Made by a program: the position numbers and the translations under genes. A stretch of 47,180 nt of DNA. Origin: Verrucomicrobiota bacterium (GTDB taxonomy: Bacteria; Verrucomicrobiota; Verrucomicrobiia; Verrucomicrobiales; Akkermansiaceae). Under the pieces are notes generated by a model that saw nothing but the letters and a program-made list of their open reading frames with translations, had not been told where the DNA came from and ran no database searches. The stretch covers positions 1-47,180 of the forward strand of contig JAFLEH010000005.1 in the NCBI GenBank assembly GCA_017301995.1. The letters are read 5' to 3'. Numbering within the stretch: position 1 is the stretch's first letter; each line of letters opens with the position of its first letter. Positions 1-8,679 of the stretch are shown here, piece by piece.

Positions 1-185
1 AGGACGACTACGTTGCCGCGGGCTGGTGTTGTTGTTTTCATTACACCCTACCGAGTGGCAGGGATTTCAACTCAACTCCAGCCCAAATTTTCACTCCAAT
101 CTGAGCCATCCTGTGGGACGGCTGTGATTTTTTGTGTGAAATCCCCGCTTGGCGACGTATTGCTCGCGATATCTTGGAAAATGCC
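1..185. other. Upstream flank, no gene seen
   Basis: No convincing coding frame, RNA gene or hairpin is seen in this stretch before the first oxidoreductase start. Open frames on the minus strand here look like chance readings of GC-rich sequence. Confidence 0.5.
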
Positions 186-1514
186 ATGAACGCACATCCC
201 CATCTCCAACGCCGCACGTTTCTCAAACAATCCGCAGCCGGACTCGGCATGCTGATTCTGCCATCGGGCATTCTGTTCGGGAAAAAATCGCCCAACGAGA
301 AACTCAACATCGCCCTCATCGGTGCCGGCGGCCGCGCCATCCAACATTACGGCGCGTTTTCCGGCGAAAACATCGTGGCGCTATGCGATGTGGACGACAA
401 CGCCTTGGCCGAGGCGTCCAAGAAATTTTCCGGAGCCAAGCTGCACAACGATTGGCGCAAATGCCTGGAGCAGAAGGACATCGAGGCCGTGGTATGTTGC
501 ACCACCGACCATACCCACGCCCATGTCGCTAACTGGGCGATGCTCCGCGGGTTGCATGTTTACTGCGAAAAACCGCTGGCCAACAGCGTGGAGGAGGCCC
601 GCGTGGTGCGCGCCACCTATCTGGCTAACAAAGGAAAACTCGCCACCCAGGTGGGCACCCAGCGCCACGCCGGAAACAACTTCGCCGAAGTCCGCAAGCT
701 GATCCGCGAGGGCGCGATCGGCGAACTCACGGAGGTGGCCGCCTGGGGTGACCGCCGCCTGCCCAAGCCCGGCTACCTGCCCGCCGCCGGCGATCCGCCG
801 AAACATCTGCACTACGATCTCTGGCTCGGGCCCTCGCCGCTGCATCCCTACAACCCCGGTTACTTCGACACCAGAGGACCCGGCACCAACTGCCTCAACT
901 GGAACATGTACTGGGACTTCGGCAGCGGACAAGTGGGCGACATGGGATCGCACACCATGGACCTCGCTTGGAACGCCATTGACGCCACGCACCCCATCGC
1001 GGCCATGGCCGAGGGCGAACCGCTCAATCCCGACGTCTCGCCGGTGAAACTGGCCACCCACTTCAAGATCCCCGCCAACGACTGGCGGAAGGAGATCAAG
1101 CTGTCGTGGTATCAGGGAGGCGCCATGCCCAAGGCTCCCACCGATCAGGCGTTCCGCGGCGTGGGCCACGGCGCGATGTTCACCGGCACCAAAGGCGTGC
1201 TGGTGGCGGACTTCGGTTCCCATGTGATCATTCCCAACGGCACTCCCGCCGACGCGCGCCTAAGCCGCACCGGCGTGAAAGGCGGATTCAACTTCCAGGG
1301 CCAGTGGATCAACGCCTGCAAAGGCGGACCGGAAACGTGCTGCAACTTCGACTACGCCGGCCGCATGATCGAGACGATGCTGCTGGGGTTGGTCGCCTAT
1401 CGGGTGGGAGCCGCCATCCAATACGACCCCGCCGCCGGCAAGGTCACCAACAACCCCGCCGCCGACGCCCTCATCCGCCGCGCCTACCGCGAAGGATGGA
1501 CGCTGAAAGGGTGA
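186..1514 (+). CDS. Tat-exported Gfo/Idh/MocA family oxidoreductase
   Basis: This 442-residue protein is a predicted NAD(P)-dependent dehydrogenase of the Gfo/Idh/MocA family, which acts on sugars, inositols and related polyols. The N-terminus has a twin-arginine signal with RRTFLK near residues 9-14 followed by a hydrophobic stretch, so the enzyme is probably exported folded with its cofactor. A Rossmann glycine-rich motif (LIGAGGRA) starts the mature part, and CEKPLANSVEEA contains the EKP motif typical of the family. I chose the ATG at 186 rather than an upstream ATG at 132 because it places the RR motif at the normal distance from the N-terminus. Tat-exported members are abundant in Planctomycetes and Verrucomicrobia. 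The substrate cannot be told from sequence. The gene stands alone, with a 149-bp gap before the next gene. Confidence 0.9.
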   Translation: MNAHPHLQRRTFLKQSAAGLGMLILPSGILFGKKSPNEKLNIALIGAGGRAIQHYGAFSGENIVALCDVDDNALAEASKKFSGAKLHNDWRKCLEQKDIEAVVCCTTDHTHAHVANWAMLRGLHVYCEKPLANSVEEARVVRATYLANKGKLATQVGTQRHAGNNFAEVRKLIREGAIGELTEVAAWGDRRLPKPGYLPAAGDPPKHLHYDLWLGPSPLHPYNPGYFDTRGPGTNCLNWNMYWDFGSGQVGDMGSHTMDLAWNAIDATHPIAAMAEGEPLNPDVSPVKLATHFKIPANDWRKEIKLSWYQGGAMPKAPTDQAFRGVGHGAMFTGTKGVLVADFGSHVIIPNGTPADARLSRTGVKGGFNFQGQWINACKGGPETCCNFDYAGRMIETMLLGLVAYRVGAAIQYDPAAGKVTNNPAADALIRRAYREGWTLKG

Positions 1515-1663
1515 TAGGCGGCAGACGGGCGGTTGGATAGGATCCGGAGGATGGATTCAGGCGATTTCGTTTGCGCGGCTGGGAGAGTTGTGAGAGGCTC
1601 GCGCTCTCCTCGGCGGTTTGGGCTTGGGGAGGGTGCCCGCTATCTCCCAAACAAAGAATCCCA

Positions 1664-3772
1664 ATGGACTTCAAGACCACCGCTGGCGACTCTGTGAGTC
1701 TGGCGCGCCATCCGCTTGGACTGGGCGGCGTGTGTGATGTGGACTCGCCCGATTCTCCTGTTAGGGTGTGCGCGGTTCCGGATTGGGTCAGGAGATCGAA
1801 AGTGATGGACTGCCGCCGCCAGGGCAACGCACCTGTTACCTCCCTTCTGAGAGAACAGCGGGTGTTTGTTCCGGACCGGGCTCACTATTTCCGCATCGTC
1901 AACCGGCTGGAATCTGCGCAGGCCGTACAGCAGTTTTCCAATGTCGAGCTTCAGGTGGATCCCGAGTCCGAGGTGCTTCTTTTGCATGGCGTAACGGTGT
2001 TCCGCGGGGGGGCACTCACCCGCCATGAGAGAACTCCTGTGGAATGGCTGCGGAGAGAGGAAAAACTCGGCGCCAATGTTTTGGACGGTACCGTTTGCGC
2101 GGTGCTGGTTCTCAAGGATGTCAGGACCGGGGACGTGCTGGACGTGGAATACACAAGGGTGGACAAGAGGGAGTTGTTTGCAAACATGGTTGCGTTGGTG
2201 CAGGACGAGGCATTTCCGTTTCCTGTGGGCAGGGTCCTCGCGTCTTGGACTGATGCGGCGGGAAAGACGTTCCGATCGGTCGGCAAACTCGCGGGGTACA
2301 CTTATGAGGAAACGGAAGAAGGCGGGCTGGTGACCCGCGAGTGGAAGGCGTCCGATGTGCCCGCCCGCCTCGCCGAACCCAATGTACCCAGTGATGAGGC
2401 GGATCCATTCATGCAGTGCGGAAATGTCTCGTCATGGGGTGAGATCGCGACCGAACTGTTGGAGAAATGGAGCATGACACCGGCGGATAGGAGCCAACTC
2501 GACCGAGAGGTGTCCGCAATCAGGGAGGAATCGGCCGGAGAAGCGCCGCGGGTTCTCGCCGCAGTGCTGGATCGGGTGGGGCGGTCCGTGCGCTATCAGG
2601 CGGTGTCCAAGGGGATGTTGGGCTTGGTTCCGGAGGATTTGGGCAAGGTGTGGGAGCGCAAGTATGGGGATTGCAAGGAGAAGACGATGCTCATGGTATG
2701 GTTTCTGAGGGAGCTTGGATTCGAGGCGGTTCCCGTGCTTGTCAACACCAAGGCCGGGCGCTTGATAAGGCGTCTGTTACCCTGGTCGGGCGCTTTTGAT
2801 CATGTGGTGGCCCGAGTTCGGACCAATCGAGGTGAATTGTGGATCGACCCTACGGACATCTACCGCGGGGGAGATCCCAACTCATGGCGCACGCTTCCTT
2901 TCGCTTTTGGCCTACCCTTGATGTCGGGATCGGACGATTTGGTCCCCATTCCGGATGACGGTGGAGTCGGGAGTGTGCTTGAGGTCAGGGAGCGGTTGAA
3001 GTTGGATAGCACGAGTCTTGCGGGCATATCCATGATCGAGATGACATTTTTTGGTGGAAGGGCCGATTGGCTGAGGGCACTTTTCGATAGGGAAGGGGTG
3101 GCCGGATTGATCAACTTCACGAAAGCGCTGGCCGATGCAGGAAGGCGGGGACTCCAGATTGACGACGATCCAGAGTGGCACGACGATTTGGACTTGAATG
3201 CGTTCCGGATCAAGGCAACCGGCCGCATTCCGGATATGATTCGTCACGATTCGGAATCGGGAATGGATTTGGTGTCGGTGGCGCCGTTCGCATTCAACGG
3301 GGTTTTCGTTGCGGTGGCAGACACAAAGCGCATGCGTCCGTTGGCCGTTGTGCATCCATGCGAAGTGCGGCATGAGGTGACAGTCGAGCATCCGTCGCTT
3401 CGGGAGGCGGATTATCCGCGAAGGATTGTGGAAGATGAGGCAATGAGATTCGAGTGTGGGAGCCGCATGGATGGCACGTACCCACTGTATTGGTTTCATT
3501 ACCGAAGTCTCGCGGATCGTGTGGATCCCAAGAGGATTGCCCGGTACAAGATCCGCCTCGAACTGGTCTTCAAGGCGGTCGATATTTTCCTCCGACTCCC
3601 GGTCCGAGGCCGCCGCCCATCGTCGTCCGGCAATCCCGAGCATGGCTGGGGAGGAGGGCCATCGGTTCCCAAGGCAAGAGTTACCGGCGGATCGGTTGAC
3701 GCCAGAGCTGTGATCTGGTTCGTTTTCCTGCTGCTTTTCCTGATCTACACACTGATCCGTGTTTTCATCTGA
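1664..3772 (+). CDS. DUF3857 / transglutaminase-like domain membrane protein
   Basis: This 702-residue protein combines an N-terminal DUF3857-type beta domain, starting near the PDWV motif at about residue 40, with a transglutaminase-like papain-fold domain. The likely catalytic triad is Cys337 in KYGDCKEK, His380 in FDHVVARV and Asp395 in LWIDPT. The C-terminus ends in one hydrophobic helix (about 683-702) followed by the stop. No signal peptide is visible at the ATG chosen here or at the upstream start at 1571, although family members are usually periplasmic. The protein may be held by its C-terminal helix, or the true N-terminus may differ. Role and substrate are unknown; relatives are thought to be peptidase- or amidase-like. 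Codon use looks less C-rich than in neighbouring genes. It converges with the xylulokinase gene. Confidence 0.8.
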   Translation: MDFKTTAGDSVSLARHPLGLGGVCDVDSPDSPVRVCAVPDWVRRSKVMDCRRQGNAPVTSLLREQRVFVPDRAHYFRIVNRLESAQAVQQFSNVELQVDPESEVLLLHGVTVFRGGALTRHERTPVEWLRREEKLGANVLDGTVCAVLVLKDVRTGDVLDVEYTRVDKRELFANMVALVQDEAFPFPVGRVLASWTDAAGKTFRSVGKLAGYTYEETEEGGLVTREWKASDVPARLAEPNVPSDEADPFMQCGNVSSWGEIATELLEKWSMTPADRSQLDREVSAIREESAGEAPRVLAAVLDRVGRSVRYQAVSKGMLGLVPEDLGKVWERKYGDCKEKTMLMVWFLRELGFEAVPVLVNTKAGRLIRRLLPWSGAFDHVVARVRTNRGELWIDPTDIYRGGDPNSWRTLPFAFGLPLMSGSDDLVPIPDDGGVGSVLEVRERLKLDSTSLAGISMIEMTFFGGRADWLRALFDREGVAGLINFTKALADAGRRGLQIDDDPEWHDDLDLNAFRIKATGRIPDMIRHDSESGMDLVSVAPFAFNGVFVAVADTKRMRPLAVVHPCEVRHEVTVEHPSLREADYPRRIVEDEAMRFECGSRMDGTYPLYWFHYRSLADRVDPKRIARYKIRLELVFKAVDIFLRLPVRGRRPSSSGNPEHGWGGGPSVPKARVTGGSVDARAVIWFVFLLLFLIYTLIRVFI

Positions 3773-3854
3773 TGCTAACAGAATTGGCTTCGGATCACGG
3801 ACGTCCGGCCTTTTGCCGGTGGATGATATCCGTTTGATTTCGGTTTCGTTGGGG

Positions 3855-5387
3855 TCAATTCCGCGCTTCAGTCTCCAGCGTTAGGAACGCCTCTAGCGCT
3901 GCGGCGTAGGCCTGGGCGGTTGAGGGGTCCGGGGCTGTGGTGTGGACGGCGGGTGCGAATGCGGCCGCCAGCGATTCGAACGTGTGGCCGGACACCGCGT
4001 GCGCGGCGATCATCGCGGCACCGAGCGCGGCGGAATCCTGCACGGCGATGGTTTCCACCCGTGCCTGGAACACATTGGCGAGGGTTTGCAGAATGCCTGC
4101 GCTGCGAGACGCGCCGCCGGTCACGCGGATGGTGTCGAAGTCCCCGATCCACCGCGAGTGCGTCCGCATGGATAGAATCTGCGCCTCGATCACCGCACGG
4201 ATCCGCACGGCGGGCGGGGCGGCGTCGAAATCGAAATTCGCGCGCAGTCCCGGCACCAGCACCGGCGGCGTGATCTCGGCCTCGAACCACGGCAACGCGA
4301 GGCGTCCGCCGTTTCCGGATTGGGTTTCTTCAAACGCGGTGGCGTCGAAGAATTTCCAGTCCACCCCGGTTAGATCGCGGATCCTCTCGCGGGCCAGCGA
4401 GCCGTTCTTGAAACAGGCAAGGCACATGAATCCGCCGGCCGGATTTCCGAAAACATGCCCGCATCCGTCCGGATCGGTGCGGTAGGGGTCGAGCACGGCG
4501 AAGAACGTGTCGCTGGTGCCTAGCGAAATCACCGCCAGTCCCGGCCGGATCGCGCCGGTGCCCACCAGGCTGGCCGGGTTGTCGCCGGTCCAGACCGCCA
4601 CCCGCGTCTCGGGAGTGAACCCGTATTTGGTCACAAAATAGGGAGAAAGCGTCCCCGCCACACTCCGCGCGGAGGCGGTGGCGGGCAGTTTTTCCAACAA
4701 TCCCGGAGCGGTGGCCGCGCAGATTTCCGGATCCCATTGAAGGGTGTGGAGGTTGAGGAGATTCATGCCCGCGCCGTCGCCGTGGTCGATGGGCGCGTGG
4801 CTGCCGGTTAGGACCGACGCCATGAACGAGGAAACCAGATGGATCCGGGCGGTGGCGGCGTAGGCATTCGGATCCTGCTGATAGAACTTGCGGATCTGCG
4901 CGCCGGTGAACCGCTCGATGGCGGGGGAGCCGGTGTCGGTTTGCAGCCGCGCGCCCACCGCGGCGCCGATCTCCGCGCATTGGGAGCCGGTGGACGAGTC
5001 CATCCAGATTGGCGCGGTGGCGCGCGAAAGGACGGGGGCGATCTGGTCCACCAGAGATTGGCCGGGATCGAGATTGGCGAGGACGGAATCGGCCGCGCCC
5101 GTCAGATAGACCGATCCATGCTGTTGCCCGGAACCGCCGATGCCCTTGATTTGCGACAATGGCGCGCCGCTTTCAACCATCCGGGTGAAAAGCAGATCCA
5201 GCGCCGCCAACCACAGTCGAGGGTCGGCATGTTTCTCCAGCGGATCGCCCGATGGGGAAAACGCGGCGGGATAATCCGGCAAATCGGCCGCGAAATTGAC
5301 CGATGTCTGGTGGACAATGGTTCCGTTCGCGGGATCGATGATGATGCCCTTGAGGCTTTGCGTGCTGCTGTCGAGTCCGAGATGCAT
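3855..5387 (-). CDS. xylB: Xylulokinase, FGGY family (eukaryote-type motifs)
   Basis: This 510-residue FGGY carbohydrate kinase most likely phosphorylates D-xylulose to xylulose 5-phosphate, feeding the pentose phosphate pathway and the transketolase encoded further along. It begins with the actin-fold phosphate-binding motif LGLDSSTQSLKG. It contains GGSGQQHGSVYL and DGAGMNLLNL, which resemble the motifs of animal and plant xylulose kinases (GQQHGS and DGSGMNLL) more than those of E. coli XylB. A C-terminal FGGY motif with TGGASRSAGILQ and a conserved Gln is present. The ATG at 5387 was chosen because the actin-fold motif begins at residue 3; a longer upstream frame has no homologous features. 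No xylose isomerase or transporter gene lies next to it. Assignment to xylulose rather than another ketose is likely but not proven. Confidence 0.85.
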   Translation of the reverse strand: MHLGLDSSTQSLKGIIIDPANGTIVHQTSVNFAADLPDYPAAFSPSGDPLEKHADPRLWLAALDLLFTRMVESGAPLSQIKGIGGSGQQHGSVYLTGAADSVLANLDPGQSLVDQIAPVLSRATAPIWMDSSTGSQCAEIGAAVGARLQTDTGSPAIERFTGAQIRKFYQQDPNAYAATARIHLVSSFMASVLTGSHAPIDHGDGAGMNLLNLHTLQWDPEICAATAPGLLEKLPATASARSVAGTLSPYFVTKYGFTPETRVAVWTGDNPASLVGTGAIRPGLAVISLGTSDTFFAVLDPYRTDPDGCGHVFGNPAGGFMCLACFKNGSLARERIRDLTGVDWKFFDATAFEETQSGNGGRLALPWFEAEITPPVLVPGLRANFDFDAAPPAVRIRAVIEAQILSMRTHSRWIGDFDTIRVTGGASRSAGILQTLANVFQARVETIAVQDSAALGAAMIAAHAVSGHTFESLAAAFAPAVHTTAPDPSTAQAYAAALEAFLTLETEARN

Positions 5388-5666
5388 GGTGGTTGGGGTG
5401 GTGTTGGCCCGAGTATCGGAAAGAGAAGGGTGAGGGCAAGCGGAAAGTCCCGAGATGCGGGGCGTGTGATGTGGGACCGTAATCCGGTAAACGGCACCGC
5501 TCCCACGATCAGCGGCAGGGTCGTATCCGGTGACTTCCGGTGGCAGCGGAGGAGGGCCTGCGGCCGAGCCGACTGAAGTCGGCGCTCCGTTAGATGGGAT
5601 GGCCGGTGCGATGGGAATGCGACCGGATTCCGATCTGCGCGACACGATTTCGTTAGGATGACGCCG
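5388..5666. repeat. xylB upstream / uvrC downstream spacer with stem-loop repeat
   Basis: No gene is seen in these 279 bases. At about 5568-5583 there is a perfect inverted repeat, GCCGACT-GA-AGTCGGC. The 11-mer GACTGAAGTCG from it recurs at 29484-29494 in another spacer. The segment may be an interspersed repeat or serve as a terminator-like hairpin downstream of uvrC. Confidence 0.4.
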
Positions 5667-7220
5667 CTATCTATCCCCGAGATAACCGAGGATCGCGGCG
5701 GCGGATTTTTCCGAGATGCCGGGGATGGCGGCGATTTCGGCGGGGGTGGCTTTTTTCAGGCGGGTGACGCTTCCGAACTTCTCCAACAGGAGTTGTTTGC
5801 GGCGGGGCGACATGCCGGGGCAGTCGTCGAGGGCGCTTTCCCGCATGCGGCGGCGGTAGAGCAGTTCGTTGTAGCCGTTGGCGAAGCGGTGCGCCTCGTC
5901 GCGGATCCGCTGGAGGAGTTTGAGCGCGCCGCGGTCGTGGGGGATGAGGATCGGCGCGGCCCGGCCGGGGACGAAGATTTCCTCGTGCTGTTTGGCGAGG
6001 CCGATGACCGGCAGATCGTGGAGTCCCAGCGACCCGAGTTCGCGCACGGCCATGCCGAGTTGGCCCTTGCCGCCATCCACGATGACCAGATCCGGCAGCA
6101 CGATGCGTGCGCGCCCGTCGCGGGCGAGGCGGCGCAGAGCGTCCACGGCGGATTCCTGGTTTTCGGCCAGATCGGGAGCGGCGGCCGCGTTTTCCAACAG
6201 AATCCGCGAGTAGCGGCGGCGCACGACCTCGGCCATGGAGGCGAAATCGTCCTGCCCGGCCACGGTGCGGATCCGGTAGCGCCGGTAGTTCTGCGGGTCG
6301 GCCTTGCCGGCGGTGAATCGCACCATCGAGGCCACGATGTGGTTGGAGGAAACGTTGGAAATATCGAAACATTCCATCACCTGGGGAGGCCCGCCGAGGC
6401 CGAGCAATTCGCCCAGTTCGGCAAGGTCTTCGGCCGGGTTGACGGTGGTGGGCACGCCGCGTCCGCGGGCGAACTGCCGGGTGGGCACGAGCGTGAGTTC
6501 CAGGTTGGCGATCACATCGCGCAAGGTGGCGGCGCGCTCGAAATCCAGCGCGGCGGAGGCTTCCTGCATCTCGGTGCGCAGGGAATCGAAGATCTCGCGC
6601 CGTCCTTTTCCCTCCAGCAGGCGGCAGGCGTCCTCGACGCGGGCCAGATAGGCGTCGCGGTCGATCCGCCCGACGCATGGGGCGCTGCAATTCCGAATGA
6701 TGTCGGCATTGCAGTGGCGGTAGTCGGCCTCGCCGGGGTTGGCGGGGCGACAACTCCGCAGGCCGCTGCGGCGGTTGAGCCACGCCACGGTTTCCCGCAG
6801 CGCGCCGGAGTGCGGATAGGGCCCGAAATACCGTGCGCCGTCGTCTTTTTTCAGTCGGGTAATGACAAACCGCGGCCACGGATCGGCCAGTCGGACGCGC
6901 ACCAGCAGGAAACGCTTGTCGTCGCGGAACGCCACGTTGTAACGCGGGCGGTAGTCCTTGATGAGCTTGCCTTCCAGCAGCAGGGATTCCTCCTCGTTGC
7001 GCACCAGATGGTATTCGAAATCGTGGATGGAGTCGATCAGCGCGCGGGTCTTGATGTCGGCGCGGGTCTTGCGGGAGGCGATGAAATAGGAGGAAAGCCG
7101 CTTGCGGAGGTCGCGGGCTTTGCCGACGTAGATGATCGCGCCCAGGCGGTCCTTCATGAGGTAAACGCCGGGCTGGTGCGGAACTTCGCGGAGCTTGGAT
7201 CGGAGCGCGTGGGAGGACAT
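5667..7220 (-). CDS. uvrC: UvrABC excinuclease subunit C
   Basis: This 517-residue protein is UvrC, which makes the dual incisions in nucleotide excision repair after UvrB has marked the lesion. The N-terminal GIY-YIG nuclease is seen as PGVYLMKDRLGAIIYVGKAR. A UvrB-binding UVR segment (EASAALDFERAATLRDVI) lies mid-protein, followed by the RNase H-like UvrC domain starting at MECFDISNVSSNHIVASMV. The C-terminal tandem helix-hairpin-helix region includes AIPGISEKSAAAIL. It is shorter than E. coli UvrC (about 610 residues) but keeps all domains. The ATG at 7220 was chosen because it immediately precedes the GIY-YIG domain; the longer upstream frame overlaps the divergent exbB region. TATATA at 7243-7248, about 22 bases upstream of the ATG, is a possible -10 element. 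Confidence 0.95.
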   Translation of the reverse strand: MSSHALRSKLREVPHQPGVYLMKDRLGAIIYVGKARDLRKRLSSYFIASRKTRADIKTRALIDSIHDFEYHLVRNEEESLLLEGKLIKDYRPRYNVAFRDDKRFLLVRVRLADPWPRFVITRLKKDDGARYFGPYPHSGALRETVAWLNRRSGLRSCRPANPGEADYRHCNADIIRNCSAPCVGRIDRDAYLARVEDACRLLEGKGRREIFDSLRTEMQEASAALDFERAATLRDVIANLELTLVPTRQFARGRGVPTTVNPAEDLAELGELLGLGGPPQVMECFDISNVSSNHIVASMVRFTAGKADPQNYRRYRIRTVAGQDDFASMAEVVRRRYSRILLENAAAAPDLAENQESAVDALRRLARDGRARIVLPDLVIVDGGKGQLGMAVRELGSLGLHDLPVIGLAKQHEEIFVPGRAAPILIPHDRGALKLLQRIRDEAHRFANGYNELLYRRRMRESALDDCPGMSPRRKQLLLEKFGSVTRLKKATPAEIAAIPGISEKSAAAILGYLGDR

Positions 7221-7242
7221 CGGGAGGGTCGCCGGGGGTGGG

Positions 7243-7248
7243 TATATA
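7243..7248 (-). promoter_or_regulatory. Candidate -10 box for uvrC
   Basis: TATATA lies 22 bases upstream of the uvrC ATG on the minus strand in the divergent uvrC-exbB spacer. No convincing -35 element accompanies it, so this is a weak call. Confidence 0.3.
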
Positions 7249-7335
7249 CCGGAGACGCGGCCATTGGAAGGCGGGATATCAGGCATGAAAGACCCGGTCG
7301 GGAGGGCCCGTAATCCGCCCACCCCCAAGGAAGGC

Positions 7336-7363
7336 TTGCGTTGGGGGGGATTTCCGCTATCTT
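7336..7363 (+). promoter_or_regulatory. Candidate promoter of the exbB operon
   Basis: TTGCGT at 7336-7341 and TATCTT at 7358-7363 are separated by 16 bases and end 16 bases before the exbB ATG. The -35 half overlaps the hairpin CCCCCAA / TTGGGGG (about 7322-7347). The match to a housekeeping consensus is partial. Confidence 0.3.
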
Positions 7364-7379
7364 TGCCCCGACGAAACCA

Positions 7380-8219
7380 ATGAATTGCCGCCTTTTGACC
7401 ATCGCCGGGGCCTTGCTTCCCGCGTCCATCCTGTCCGCCGTGGAAGCCGGGGCCGCAAGCGCCGGTGGTTCGCAACAGGTCGATTTCCTCAATATCGTGG
7501 CCGCGGGGGGCATCATGATGTACCCGCTGGCGCTGCTTTCGGTCGCCGGAGTGGTGCTGGTGCTCCTCTATTTGCTGACCATCCGGCGCAATGCCGTGGT
7601 CAGCGACCGATTCATGAACGCCGCCGAGGCAATGATCCGGAAACGCGATTACCTGGGACTCATCGCCTACAGCCACCGCCAAAACGAGTGCATGGCCCGC
7701 GTGACCCAGAAGATGCTGGATTTCTTCACCAAAAACCCGATCGCCTCATTCGCCGACGTCCGCGAGGTGGCCGAGGCCGAAGGTTCCCGGCAGGCCGGGC
7801 TGCTCAGCTCGCGGATCACCTATCTGGCGGATATCGGTTCGATCGCCCCGATGGTGGGTCTGCTCGGTACCGTGCTGGGGATGATCAAGAGCTTCCTGCT
7901 GATCGCCGAGGGCGACACCCATGGAGTCCACCAAATGGGCATGGCCAGCGGTGTGGCCGAGGCGCTGATCACCACCGCCGCCGGTCTGATGATCGGGATT
8001 CCCGCGCTGGTTTTCTACTCGCTTTTCCGCGGGCGGGTGCAGAAATACATCGCCGAACTGGAAGCCGCCGCCACCCACATCATGGCGCTCCTCCACGCCC
8101 AGGTCGAACGCCCGTCCACCGCGTCCTACACGCCGGCCCAGCGCTCGCGCGAGGACTACGCCATGCCCACCCCGCTGCCGCTGGGTGCCGACCAACGCCC
8201 CGACCTCCACGGCATCTAA
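7380..8219 (+). CDS. exbB: MotA/TolQ/ExbB proton channel family protein
   Basis: This 279-residue inner-membrane protein belongs to the TolQ/ExbB family, which with ExbD/TolR converts the proton gradient into work at the outer membrane. It begins with a cleavable-looking signal segment. The first family helix is near IMMYPLALLSVAGVVLVLLYLL, followed by a cytoplasmic loop. The conserved pair of C-terminal helices starts at DIGSIAPMVGLLGTVLGMI and at VAEALITTAAGLMIGIPALV. The ATG at 7380 was chosen over an upstream frame because the signal segment starts there. The gene heads a tight operon, with exbD 18 bases downstream and then two TPR proteins. ExbB and TolQ cannot be separated by sequence alone; no tonB, tolB or pal is adjacent. 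Confidence 0.9.
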   Translation: MNCRLLTIAGALLPASILSAVEAGAASAGGSQQVDFLNIVAAGGIMMYPLALLSVAGVVLVLLYLLTIRRNAVVSDRFMNAAEAMIRKRDYLGLIAYSHRQNECMARVTQKMLDFFTKNPIASFADVREVAEAEGSRQAGLLSSRITYLADIGSIAPMVGLLGTVLGMIKSFLLIAEGDTHGVHQMGMASGVAEALITTAAGLMIGIPALVFYSLFRGRVQKYIAELEAAATHIMALLHAQVERPSTASYTPAQRSREDYAMPTPLPLGADQRPDLHGI

Positions 8220-8237
8220 CCGCCAGCCCGCCGCGTC

Positions 8238-8657
8238 ATGAAATTCTCGAGCCGCCAGCCGGAACCCGCCTCGATGCAGTTGGCGCCGATGATCGACATC
8301 GTTTTCCTGCTGCTGATTTTCTTCATTGTGACCTGGCAATACACCCGGTCCGAAACCGAACTCTCGGTATCCGTGCCGACGGCCGAGGAAGGGGCCCAGA
8401 AAAACCGGGTGCGCGGCGAGATCATCATCAACGTGCTGTCCGACGGATCGCTGAAAGTCGAGGGCAGTGTGGTCAATCTGGCCCAACTCCGCGAGAAGCT
8501 CTCGCTGGTGGCCAAGCAATTCAAGAACCAGCCGGTGCGCATCCGCGGCGACGGCGGCGTTTCCTATCAGCGGATCGTCGAGGTGATCGACACCTGCCAG
8601 AAGTCCGGCATCTGGAACATTTCGTTCGCCACCCAACGGCCCGAGCCGAAGAAATGA
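8238..8657 (+). CDS. exbD: ExbD/TolR biopolymer transport protein
   Basis: This 139-residue protein has a short cytoplasmic N-terminus, one transmembrane helix with the conserved proton-carrying Asp20 in LAPMIDIVFLLL, and a periplasmic C-terminal domain of ExbD/TolR type. It partners the ExbB-like protein encoded 18 bases upstream. A large periplasmic TPR protein follows 22 bases downstream, so all are probably co-transcribed. The size is normal for the family. Confidence 0.92.
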   Translation: MKFSSRQPEPASMQLAPMIDIVFLLLIFFIVTWQYTRSETELSVSVPTAEEGAQKNRVRGEIIINVLSDGSLKVEGSVVNLAQLREKLSLVAKQFKNQPVRIRGDGGVSYQRIVEVIDTCQKSGIWNISFATQRPEPKK

Positions 8658-8679
8658 GGGCTTCACACGCACCGATGCC

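Noticed and set aside
5658..7313. Plus-strand open frame of 551 codons antisense to uvrC
   Set aside because: UvrC domains are clear on the minus strand; the plus frame is a compositional shadow.
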